This document shows, in pieces, positions 23,554 to 35,125 of a DNA stretch of 64,000 nucleotides. Numbering within the stretch: position 1 is the stretch's first letter; each line of letters begins with the position of its first letter. This stretch comes from Chiua virens (taxonomy: Eukaryota; Basidiomycota; Agaricomycetes; Boletales; Boletaceae), in contig JAHNUO010000012.1 of assembly GCA_019787685.1 (NCBI GenBank), positions 372,001 through 436,000 of the forward strand. The letters are read 5' to 3'. The translations under genes and the position numbers were made by a program. The notes beneath the pieces were generated by a model. It searched no databases and had not been told where the DNA came from. It saw only the letters and a program-made list of their open reading frames with translations.

Positions 23554-24850
23554 TGAAGAAAGTCCGCTTGAGGAGTTTGAGTTTGGGTGGCGAGGACGGT
23601 ATCCGTTTGAGGAGAGGCAAGGGAATGGGGAAGGTGCGAATTCGGGACTGTGATGAAAACACGGTTCATTCTCGCTATAATATACCTTGATCTCTGTTTT
23701 CAGACGCTTTCTTCATGCATCGTTCATTCCTTTTATTTTTCCGATTCGTGTTCGATTTGCACGTATGATGTATATGCACAAGGATTTGATTATTTACAGT
23801 ACATGTTGGCATGAGCTAGATGCGAGTTTGAATTGGCATTAGTGCCTCCGAGTCAAGATAACGATAATTTCAGGATCAGTCGGAGATCAAAGCGGCATGA
23901 TCGGCATCTCGAGGGGACGGAGATAAAAAAATACAATATCTTGCACTCGAAGTTCTCGAAAGGTCTTGATGTTATCTGATGGGTAGCTCATATGCATCAT
24001 ACATTCCGGCATTTGCGATAGTTGTACAGTGTGAACTATCTCACGTTTAGAGATTCAAGGCTGTTAGCCTCACTGAAACGCCGCTGTCCCATCATCCGTG
24101 TATGTAATGTGACAAACGGGACCGACATCCCCGCGTTTCTCGGGACATTTGAAGGTGAACAGGTCGGGGTATCAGTTTCAGATTGATCACTTTGAATGGT
24201 TGCGTGCGTGTCGAAGGCTGGTTGGGTGGAGATGCCGAGGCAGCCGAGACGGCATTGAGATTGATGTAATCATTGACAGAGTTTCGGGAAGTGACAGCGC
24301 CACCAAGCGCGTCGGTGACTTGGCCAATCGTGTCGGTGCCTGTTCTCGTTCAACCCTCCACTTGACCTGAAGACTCGACGACGACGTTGGTTCTGTGAAC
24401 GAGGCCGTTCGTAGACCCCCATCTATCAACATCTATAATACGCGTAACCCGTGGCCGCAATCCGTCTTGTCCAAGGTACGTGCAATGATCGCGTTCGTGC
24501 CTTGTCTGGACCTCTTTTTTTTTCCCTAGGGGCCCTGGTCACCACGCGGCATTCCCATCCGCCTGCGAATTCGTGAGTGACTCCCGGGTCCAAGGGTGGG
24601 TTGCGTAGGCCCATCGACATTTATCACGCGCACGTTACCCCCGTCCGTGCTTCGTTTTTCATTTTTCGTTTTCTCCTATCTTCTCTTTTGTTGCTGTCAT
24701 CACTTGCTCATTTCTCACGGCAGAACCAGACCGGACCTGGCACGATCCCCGTTCAAGAGACCCTCGTTGCAGGCGATCCCGTCCCCGTCGTTCACTCTTC
24801 CAAGCCCGCGCTCGTATCGTCCGTCACGCACACACGCTCACTATTCCAAC
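23554..24850. other. Intergenic: 3' end of RING gene and promoter of SH3-TBC gene
   Basis: The first 100 bp may still be coding in a shifted frame (see the RING gene). The rest is AT-rich then pyrimidine-rich (24640-24850), as expected for a leader. No other gene is seen. Confidence 0.45.
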
Positions 24851-27800
24851 ATGGACGCGCGCGAGCTTGCGCGGTGGACTCGGTTCGCTGCAAAGGGAGG
24901 GATTGGAAAGTGTACCGCCGTCGTGGATTGCATCGCGCAAGAGATGGGCGAGGACTTGATGTTTTTGAAGGCGAGTACTTGTGTTTGCTTGTTGATGTGG
25001 AGCGACCGGACGGAGGTTGAGTCGAGGACGCTGCGTCACGAGTGATGATGGTCGTCATGATGGTGGGACGGCGCGTGTCGTTCTGGACGCTCGAAGTGAG
25101 GGATGGGAGGCGTATCATGCGCTAGGCTGGACGAGGCTGCTCGGGGATATGACGTCCAAGTCTGTTTGCGTAGTGCTGACATGTCGCTTTTCTACAGGAC
25201 GACGAGATCACAGTGTTGATGCAATTACCCGAGCCCGGGATCTTTCTTGTGAGTATTCGTGTCGAATCCCGTTTTAGTCATGCCGATGTACTTTGTTTTA
25301 TACCCTAGGGTCACTGCGAAGGCGTCGTCGGTCGATTTTCTGGCAAAGATGTGCGATTTCATGGCAAATTGAAGAAGCCCGTTAAGGCAAAGAGAGGCAG
25401 CGTCACCGTTGGGGCCAGCGGGGTGGAGGGTAGAATGTCCATCTCTTTGATCGACGGAAGTAGTTCAAAGGCGGAGCTCGCTGAAGAGAGGTCATGGCGT
25501 ACGGAATCACCATCCGATTCGAGACCAGCATCTAGATCGAAGCGGACGCCTTCCCCATCTTACACCAAGTCCCATGCGCCCATGCAATCCTATTCAACGT
25601 CTTACTCACGCTTTTCGGAGGATCAGTCCGCAATCAACTCCCGGGACACTACCGTGGTTGGTACTTCGCATACACCCAGTATTAGAGATGCTTGCGCCTC
25701 CAGCGTCAAGGCAGGGCATGCTAAAACTCCACAAATGGCAACCTCAATTTCTGGCGCTTCCGTATTTTCGGTGGGGTCGATTTATTCGGAAGCATCGACG
25801 GCGACCTCCGTTTATGAATCGGCTGCCGACGCTGCTTCTGAACGCACAAGGTCTAGAAACGGATCAATATATTCCATCAAGTCAGGGGAGACGGAGAAGA
25901 ACGACCCTGCGGAAGCACAGTACGGCAATGCCGACGAAGTGAATGGCCATGGTGCCTCGAATTCACACAAGTCTCCTTCGCCGAATGTGGTGCTACCAGG
26001 GTTGGTGTCAAGCCCCACTTCAATGTCAGTGTCCTCCTCGACCTCGAGTACCTCACTGGCAGCGAGTTCGACATACGATCCAGATTGTCTGGATGGTTCA
26101 TTCGGTTCCATCGGGTCAATCTCGGAGCTGGAGGCAAAACAATTCGACCTTAGCAAGTTTGGCAAAGATACAGAGACGCAAACCGGCTTTGTACTTGTCC
26201 CGCCACCATTGGGAATAGGCGGCAATAAAAGTGGTCCAGCTTCCACAGTAGTTGCTCCCTTACGAGTGAGCAAGTCGCCCAGACTAACGCCTTCACCTGG
26301 TCTTCCTCCATCATCGCCACTGCCTGTGGCTCCCACAGCGTCACCAAGGTCTACGCCCATTTCCCCTGCATTACCCAGTCCGTTGTCACCTGGATTACCT
26401 GCGTCTCGACCCTCGTCTCGGCCATCAGTCTCTTCTTCTCTGGGGTTGCCTTTGTCACTTTCACCTGGTTTACCAGCTGGACAACGCTCCCCGGGTCTTC
26501 CAGGTTTGTCCATTTTTCTGCCGTGATCTTCCGTAATCGCTTAATTAGCTCTGTTCGGGTGCTCAGGCTCATTGTCGCCAGGTTTCCGTTCGCCAACATT
26601 TTCCCTTGCATCCAATACTTCCCAGTACACCTTTTCGTCTTCATCAGGCTCCAATAGCCCAAATCCAAATCCATCCTTCAAGAGCCCTTACGATTCAATT
26701 CCGTCCTCCACTCCCACAAGCCCACATGTGCTTGTAAATTCGAATCCCAATGACAGTGTACCTCCCAGCGTACGCACACCAATGTCTTCGTCCCCTTATG
26801 GTCCGGGTCAACCGTACAGTTCGCCTCTTTCGCCACCCCCGAGTTCACCGCTACCCCCTCTTCCAGCAGGGACTTTGCCTTGCCCTCCATTCTCCGCTAC
26901 AGCGTCTCCTACGGGAAGTGCCTGCGACAGCGGCTGCAAGTGGACGAACGTCCCCACTGACGACGCTCTCGGCCTCGTCTTTACCAACATCCATGTCAGG
27001 CACGTTGCACACGGATGACCCATATGGGCAGCGGAAGGCCGATGTCACTGTGAACGGGCAAAAAGACGAGTCGTGGGAGGATGGGGATGCGACGCGCTTG
27101 TCGACGCTGCACGCATTTCGCCGACAATTGGATGATTCAGCGGACGAAGACGAGATCGGGTATGGTGGCCATTCGGAGGACGAGGCGGAGGTGGTCCGCG
27201 TGGGTGACAAGGAGACCGAGAGGGGGGTGACGACGAACCAGGGGGAGAGGAAGGAGGTGGGGGAAGGAGAGGATGTGGATTCTGATGGGGAAGTCGGGAT
27301 TGGGTTGTCCTTGATGGGGGTATTCGGTGGTGAGGACGATAAAGATGAGGAGGAGGAGGATGCGGGCCGGGCGAGAAAGGCGAAGGGTGGTGATGATGGG
27401 GAGTCCGACGAGGATATCGTGAAGGTAAAGACCGATGGGAACGCATCGGATGCTCCAGCTGAGAAAAGTGGTTCGATTGCCATGCTATGGACGCGGTACT
27501 CGCCAACGTCGCCTATCAACCTGCAGAGTCCAAATGGGCATTCACGAACGGAAGAAGAGCAAGGCGAAGATGGTGGTGAAGTCCGTGAGGAAGAGGAAGG
27601 GGAGGAGGAGGAAGATGATGGTGCATATTGGGACGACATCTACGACGGCTACCGGTATTCGCGTTACTCTCTCGCATCCAAGTTTTCCGGTACTTCGAGA
27701 CGCGTCTCCGTCACCTCCAAATCGTCGGGCGCTTCCAAGTCGTCGCGAACACGCGCGAACGCACCTCCCATCCCAATTCCACCCGATCGGCCGAGTGTTG

Positions 27801-30800
27801 ATACGCCTCGGCCGAGCATTGGTAGCGATGGGACGGGTGGTTATCCAAGGCCTAGCATGGAGAGTAGGTCGAGCTCGTTATCTGCTTCGATGCCGTTATC
27901 GCGACCTTCGTTATCGCGGACAGCGTCGAGTGAGTCAGCCAATGTATTACCGCTAACTGCCCAGTTTCCCGCCGTTCCAGAGCACCTTCCAGTCCGGACA
28001 GAATCGCGACTGAGGATCGTTCACGATGTGTATACGCAAGGGGGTGATGCTCACGATGAGAGCGAGCAACAAGTGGAACATGGGTCGACGGAGGGGGATA
28101 TGGAAGAGGTCGGGCTGAATATCGAGGTCGTCGAGGCAACGGAGGAAGACCGCTCGCAAGGCCAGGAAGTGGTTGTGGGAAGACCCTTTACATCCGGGAA
28201 CGTCAACATGTCGCTTTCGCCGCTGTTGCATACGACATTTGGGTCGCCGCATTCGTCGAGATTCACGGACGGCGAGGATGGATCATCCGATCAGGATCAT
28301 GGGCGGCGGTATAGTAGCAAATCTGGCAAGTCGACCATGTCGTCTGTCGAGGGTCCGCCGCCGAAATCGCCGACGGATGGTGGCGGGATGACATCTGCGT
28401 TGAAAGTCAAGACGGAGGTCGAGCGTACGTTGCCATCTGGTACTGTTCCACCCCTCGCTGCACCTGTGTCTACATCGATCGTGGAACCCGGGCCGCGCGC
28501 GATCGTCGTCGGCGATGAAGGTAGTAAAGCGGGCATTAGTATTACCATCAACGGTCCCATTTTGGCAACGAAGCTATCGCCGCACTTGGCCATTCCGTCC
28601 ACGCAGCGATCGAATATAGTACCACCGACGGTCGCCGCGGAAACACCACAAACAAATCAACCAGAAGACGTAGAGAAGAGCTCTTTTTTACGGCCGCGTC
28701 CCCAGCCAAGCCAGTCCCCTCATCCTTTTTCACGGACGTCCATGTTCCTTCCACACCCAAACGCGCCCAAGGCAGTCCACCAATCGCCTGGGCCCATGTA
28801 CGGACGGACGGTACCCCAGCAGCACTCCTTCCCGGACCCTTTAGGACTTGGCGCGGGGACGACAACCCACCAGCCTACGCCCCCCGGCACAACGTTTTAC
28901 TCGATCCACATCCTTCACCAACTGCGCAACGTGTCGAACGCTGCCTCCCAGGGCCCAGCAAGACGACCGCCGATGACCCTCTTCGCGCGATGTCATCCCG
29001 AGTTGAACGTGAGCATGGGACCCGTACCGATCTTGTTCTCGCTAGACCCGTTCCCCCCGGTGCCTACCCTGCCGTTGCCCAAAGGCCCCCAGGTGAAGAT
29101 AGGCGGTGGAAAGGGGACGTCGCATCCGGGAGACTTGATGCCTATGAGAGCGGCGACTGTTTCTGCGCCTGTACGTAGAGGAGAAGGAGAGGGTGTGCTC
29201 CCGAGCGGGACTGCAATGGGTGCTGGGGACGCGTCTTTGAATATGTTGCGGCCGCCAAAACGGTCCGCGACGGCGGTGGCGAGCGCGAGCGCGGGTCCGT
29301 CCTCGCCGTTGTTGCCAATCCCGAGGGAAGGATTTATACCCCATGTTGGCGCCGCGCGTCCACGATCGAGGTCGTTTTCCGAGTTTGGTGCGCATGTCCC
29401 TGGACCTGTGTTGCAGAAGACAAGGTCAGTACGAGTTTTGTGTCTGCTTCGTGGTGGGTGCTTATTGGTGACAGTCGGGAAGAGCCTGTGATGGCGAATG
29501 TCGTGGCACCGCCGCGCAATGGGTCTCTCCCACCTGCGTTGATGCCTCGACGCGGACCGCCACCGCTTGTGTTGAATGGCAGCAACCGAGACCAGCCCGC
29601 CTCTCCTGTCGCATCATTGCCTATGAGCACACACGTCAGAGGAGCGCCCAGTTCACTCATACAGGAGCCTGTTGGTGCTCACTCGCCGCAACTTGTGGGT
29701 GCCAATAGCATACCAAACAGCCCGATTGTGAGTTCTCCGCTTGTGAACGGCTCGAACAGGGAGGATGCGTCACCTTCACCTTCATCGACACCTCCCAGTA
29801 TCACATGTCGAGCGTCGGTGTCGTCGTTGGACCCTCGTAGCGCAGCGTCACCCCATTCGTTGATGCCAAGACGGCAGGAGTCGCTGGATGTGCCTCGAAA
29901 TGGCTCGGTCGAAGGACGTCCACGTCAAAGTTCAGAGTCGAGCGACTCGCGGTCGTTGGTGTCGTCGCCGCCACTCCCAGAAGGAGCCTCGCAACACGCA
30001 CGTATATCGCCAGCCGCCCAAGAACTGGCGTTGAGGACCAAACTGAGTCTCCCCGCGCTGCGAATGAAGGCGAGTGTGCGATCCAAGCTGGACGACGCCG
30101 TCAGCATAATGTCGTTTCCGACGAGCGGAGAAAACGAGACCGTGCAAGTGCAAGACATGGATTTTGAGCTCGTCAAGCCGACGCTGCCTTCGGTGACGGG
30201 TCGGGCGAGTCAAGATTCAACGGCAACCAGTCGGGAGGTCGATGTCGGGAAGCCGGATGCATCGCCTATCCCGGGCGACGCGTCGTCGATGCATTCCCAT
30301 GCACCGCGGTCGCCATTGGTCCCGACGACGGTGCCGCCCACGGAATCTGCAGAATCGATCGACGCACATCGACAGCGCGAATTGAAATGGATGGCCTTGT
30401 TCCCGACCGTCCCGCCGTCGCAAGCACGGAAGAACAAAAAAGTGCGCAAGTTGCTGCAAGAGGGTGTGCCGTCGTCGGTGCGTTACCTGGTCTGGTGTCA
30501 CCTGACGGACAGCAAGGCGCGGGCGTTGCCTGGGGTGTATGCCAAACTCGGAAAGCGACCGCGTGTGCCGGCGTTTGGAGAGATTGAGAGAGATGCGGAG
30601 GAGGGGTTTCCGGATCAGCCTCAGTTGCATACGGCGCGAGGACCGGTTGCGTCGCTGCTGCAAGCGTATCTCAGCATGGTACCTGATATCCAATATAACA
30701 GTGGTAACGTGTTGTGTTTGTTGTCGTCGACACCCATGGGCTCATGTTTGGTTCCAATGCAGGGCTCACGTCTCTTGCTGGTCACTTGTTGTTGCTCGCG

Positions 30801-31460
30801 CCCGAGGAAGATGCGTTTTGGATCTATGCGTCGATGATGGATGCACACTTGCGTTCTTATTTTTCGACGAACACGACACAGATCGAAATCGATGCGGCGC
30901 TGTTTAGTAAAGCGCTCGAAGCAATTGATCCGATGCTCACGAAGAAACTGTACGTGCAACTGTCGATAGCGCCTGCGAACATCACACGGCCATGGTCAGT
31001 GCTGTTGTTTCATCAAAGTTGTCGAGGTTTGATGTCTTGCAGGTTTTCTTCGTTGTTCGTCGGAAGCCTCTCCATGGACCATTTGCACCGGGTGTGGGAT
31101 ATATTCCTGTATGACGGTGAGTTGGGTCTCGGGTCTCTTGGCGATTAGATTCTTACCGACGCAGGCATACCTTACTTGTTCCGTGTCGGTCTCGTCGTGA
31201 TCAACTGTGTACGGCATCTTTTATTGCAAGCGACCACGGAGGAAGCAGCATTGGCACATCTTGCACGTCCACCTGCGGCATGTCTACCTTCAGCGACGGA
31301 ACTCCTCGTGCTCGCCGCCAACGTGAAGCTTAAGGATGACGACCTGCGGAAGCAGCGCGTCAAGATGGAGCAACAACTCAAAAGGACGACGCAAGCGCGA
31401 CCGCCCAATGGCCTGTCGAGCGTGCAGATTGCTGCGATATCACTCCCGACAAGGGCGTGA
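24851..31460 (+). CDS. SH3-TBC domain protein, Rab-GAP-like but without catalytic fingers
   Basis: Exon 1 starts at 24851 (MDARELARWTRF). An SH3 domain spans exons 1-3: GEDLMFLKDDEITVLMQL, FLGHCEGVVGRFSGKDV. A very long Ser/Pro-rich and acidic middle part follows (25400-30360). A TBC domain starts near 30390 (RQRELKWMALFPTV, KVRKLLQEGVPSSVRYLVW) and runs through introns 30714-30772, 30995-31042 and 31117-31164 to a stop at 31460. Its blocks EEDAFWIYASMMD and MDHLHRVWDIFLYDG are typical. TBC domains normally stimulate Rab GTP hydrolysis with an IxxDxxR Arg and a YxQ Gln. Here these read IERDAEE and YNS, so GAP activity is doubtful. Intron 1 (24971-25197) appears to use a GC donor (AAG/GCGAGT). 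The frame change near 26770-26900 needs a 97-bp intron (26771-26867) or an indel. Total length is about 1900 residues. Confidence 0.75.
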
Positions 31461-33017
31461 AACGATGCGATGTACGTGTCCGTGTGTGTGTTTTGTTTTG
31501 CGAGCATGCTGTGTATGATCCTCGATGGTTGTTGCATTGTTCTCCTTTCTTTTTGGCATACCCACCCGATGTTCGCTTTCTCTCTTCTGTGCTGGCGACG
31601 CCCTTGTCTTTCGCTCTCACCTCTCATACCAACAAGCTCCGTTCCCTCTGCAATCTCGTACATTATCGATACCATTCCCTTGTGCAACCTTTGTGTGCAT
31701 GTCCTATTGGCCCATTTTGTGTTTTGTTCTCGTGCTGAGAACGCGTATGAATAGTAGAGCTCCACTAGTTTTGTCTAAATGAAACATTTAGTGCATCTCA
31801 CCTGGGTTAGCATCAACAAGCCTGGGCAAGTGGGGAATGACGATTCAGCCCGAGGTTGAAGCCGTCGGAGTGGATGGGGTGGTCGACGTTCTCGATCGTC
31901 GTGGCTTGCAGATGAACGGCGACGTTCAAGTTCCCATATGGCTGGATACGTTGGGAAGGGCCCGTGACTTCTCGATGGCCATATCATTGGCATTGGCTAG
32001 GCAATGAACAGCCCTGGACGTTCCTAAGGTGGCCCAATCATGATAACGAACTACCAAATCACTTATCTCAACGCGGCAGTGTACGAATTGAAACCCAGCC
32101 ACAGATGTGATTGCTCCAAGCGCACAGTTTCAGACTGCCAACGGGTTTGAAAAGGTTACCAGAGAAAGATTCAAACTGAAGCCATGCGATTAACTCAACT
32201 CGCGCCGCGGTCGTAAACGGGGAACATTCGTAGCTAGGCAAGCTAGGAAAACTAGAATCCCGCGGGCCACTGCCAGTGATGTCATGAACAAAGTGCTTCT
32301 TGATGGCCGGCCAACATCAGCTTGGCGTGGGCTGGGCCAGTTCAGTGAATAGCCTTTGACGGCGTTCTTTGGCCTGATGATTCATGACGAATCGTGTCAG
32401 GTAGCATGAAGGCTGTAAGCCTCATTCATTTTCAGACGTATTGATCAATCACTTATCTCGGTTCAGCGTACAAGTCCAAGCCATTACCGGTCACTGGCAC
32501 CGCAGATTTCTGCTCCAAGCGCCCAGTTTCAGACTGTCAATGGGTTCAGACAAAATACCGGAGAGCGAGCCAAGGTCTGTTCCATATCATATTCATCGAG
32601 TCTTTGGAATTCCGTGAGGCATCCCGTATGTGATCCATAGACGGGGACGAGATTTGTGATGACACAGAACAAGAACAGCTGACCTGATCTCGCGACAAGG
32701 AAATGGAAAACTGGTGCAGCATTGTTCGCCGTCAGGATATGAAATCACGAGCGATACTTAATTCTAGGCAAGCAGAGAGATCTCAATTTATTTCCGCAGT
32801 CATCATTACGAGTATGGATCATTTCAAAGGTGCGGTCGCCATCAAGTTCCAGTCGCATCAGCTTCATACTGTGTAACATGACTCGGATGTTCTGTAGGCA
32901 TCTGGATTCCGTGGTCTTATAAACTCATCGGTCTGAGTAGACAACACCTTGAGCCATAGTCGTTTGGTATCTCTCGCGCTTCTCATTATCTCTCTCTATC
33001 CGCACCTATTCAAGATC
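31461..33017. other. Intergenic with a diverged duplicated segment
   Basis: After the TBC gene 3' region no gene is recognised. Two related stretches of about 110-125 bp lie at 32057-32165 and 32451-32575. TATA-like GTCTTATAAACTC near 32918 probably belongs to the next gene. Confidence 0.5.
32057..32575 (+). repeat. Diverged direct duplication, copies about 390 bp apart
   Basis: Copy 1 (about 32057-32165) and copy 2 (about 32451-32575) share ATCACTTATCTC, then TGCTCCAAGCGC-CAGTTTCAGACTG, then GGGTT and ACC(A/G)GAGA. Differences and gaps are many, so it is old. Confidence 0.6.
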
Positions 33018-34816
33018 ATGTCCTCTGCTCTGCAGTCGACTCTCATTTTGATGCAATGGGGTGACTACGTGTCTCGTATGTTCTTCTACACTTTTGGAAA
33101 TCGGACTCTCAGTTTCATCTCTCAGTCACTATGCTCACCGCTGTCATATATGATTATCGTAAGCTGTTGCTTCTGCTCCAATGTGAGGTACAAACTTATA
33201 GCTCATGTGTCGTCAGTGCTAGTTTTTCCAAAAGAGGTACAGTTCATATCCATTCTAGTTTCCTGAGTCCTGACGCCAATCAATGCAGATAAAATACATC
33301 TGGGTCTGTTTACACCTACTCACGTAGTTGACATGTCCCTGATAAGATAACAGAGCAAACCATGGAGCTGGGTGTCGACACTATTCGTTCTCGTGGGTAC
33401 CAAGTCGCTTCCTAGTTTGGTGGCACATGCTCTAGCAAGGCTTTCACAGATTCGTTATTGTGGCCTGTTTGCTTTAGTGTGAGCCTATATCCACTGCAAT
33501 ATATTTACATGCTAGATACTAACCCGGAGCATTCATCAGGTGCAATGCCCTCAGTAAGTTGGTCTCACAAAATATGGATTTGATCCAACTTTCACTACAT
33601 TGTAAGATGGTACCACATTTGTACGTGGTCCTGAGGAGGTATGCTTCATTAAATATCAATCCCCTATGAATGTGCTGACACGGATTACTATGTCTCCAGA
33701 TGTGCGTATTCGGCCTTGATTTAAGCACTTACGCTTATTGTCAATTGACATCTTCAAATTTTAAGTTGTGAGTGTGCAGTCAACCTCCCTTCATCCACTC
33801 ACGAATATTTCAAGGTAAAATGGTGTATACTGCCTGGATATGGTCGAATTTCCTTTTTCTTAGCGCGGCTGACTGTGAGTAGCTATGTAGCTCAGATTGG
33901 AAAATGAACACTAAAATGGGGATTACAGTCATAATGATCCTGCGCGTATGCGCAATGTACAACCAATCAAGACTAATCCTTGGTATACTTCTCGTCCTGT
34001 TTTTCATTGAGGTCATTTCCACCGTGGTAGACTATTCCTTCCTGAGCGATCCGAAGGTTGTCTCATGTATGTATAGATGGCGTTCATTAAATGTACGCCA
34101 CACTAATCAATGGTCAGGGGATACCAGCCAAATACTACAATATTCATATTGCACACTGGTGGCGGTGCCAATTACAGAGGCCGTCTCGGGGCAGTTGGCT
34201 TACGCTGCGCAGATCACCTTTAGCGCAATATTGTGCATGCTCGCCACCATCCAGTTCGTGAGGCAGTCAATTCAAATGTACCGCCTGACAAAGCAATGGC
34301 AACTCAACCGATACATCAATATACTCGTTACTCAGGGCGTTGCCTACTTCTTTGCGTAAGTTTCTATCCTCGATTCCCTCCACTGTCAACGCCGACAGAC
34401 TCATTAGATATCGCTGATGATTGTTCTTGCATCACAGCTTCCTCCTGGTGAACATCATCGCCCTGTTGTATAATTGGGGACAGCTTCCACTGGCAACTGA
34501 CTATGGGTTGAATATCTTAGGATTTCTGCAGTACGTGCCCGTGTTCACTCTCCCCCCTCGATTCATCATAAGCATACGGGAAATGTACGAGCACGACGTT
34601 CAAGGCAAGCGTGGGGACGGGATCGACTCGGGGTTTGGCTTGTCGACGGTGTCTGACCGTGGTGCTGTCAGAACGCGCATTATATTCGCAAGTCGCGATG
34701 AGAGCGAGGCGGTGGAAAACACAGAGGGAGCTGAAGATACGGAGATGGATGTAGGGCCCCATGATGAGGGAACGGAAAGCATTCGAATGGTACCAAGGGA
34801 TGTTGAGTCGGGTTGA
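33018..34816 (+). CDS. DUF6533-type seven-helix membrane protein
   Basis: Many small exons follow the pattern of the basidiomycete DUF6533 family. Exon 1 is MSSALQSTLILMQWGDYVS. Splicing then yields LTMLTAVIYDYLLVFPKEIKYIW, SKPWSWVSTLFVL and IRYCGLF, the family's first helices. Later exons give DGTTFVRGPEE, VIMILRVCAMYNQSRLILG, the helix LAYAAQITFSAILCMLATI, VTQGVAYFFA and FLLVNIIALLYNW, and the helix QYVPVFTLPPRFIISIREMY. An acidic cytoplasmic tail of about 80 residues runs to a stop at 34816. These proteins are very numerous in mushroom-forming fungi and of unknown function, probably in the plasma membrane. The middle exons between 33480 and 33900 are the least certain. Confidence 0.7.
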
Positions 34817-35080
34817 GCGGTCCGAGTCACGCGGTCACGACGAAGGTGCCATGGAGTCTTCCTTTCAGACACTAGTACTGTAGCCAATGACCACGATGCT
34901 AGTGTGAGTCAACGCTTTTAGCCATAAGTCCACAAAGCTCAGCTTGCTGCAGCTCCACGACTGACGACTCAAATTAGATTCCCGCGCAAGTCACATTGGT
35001 TGCTTCTTCTACGCTGTGACCACTGACCATGGCCGAGCGGACCGCGCCAACATGCGGCGCATAGAGAATCTTCCGATCTT

Positions 35081-35088
35081 TATAAATA
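35081..35088 (+). promoter_or_regulatory. TATA box of GH31 gene
   Basis: TATAAATA lies 37 bp before the ATG at 35126, a typical spacing. Confidence 0.55.
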
Positions 35089-35125
35089 CCCCTAGTCACC
35101 ATGCCGTCAGGTTCACTGAATCGAC

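Noticed and set aside
19296..23669. Several long minus-strand frames (up to 212 codons)
   Set aside because: They mirror the Ser/Arg-rich RING gene, whose nine-exon chain is exact; typical shadow frames of GC-rich low-complexity coding DNA.
25812..30693. Long minus-strand frames opposite the SH3-TBC gene
   Set aside because: Composition mirrors the Ser/Pro-rich sense strand; no domain seen.
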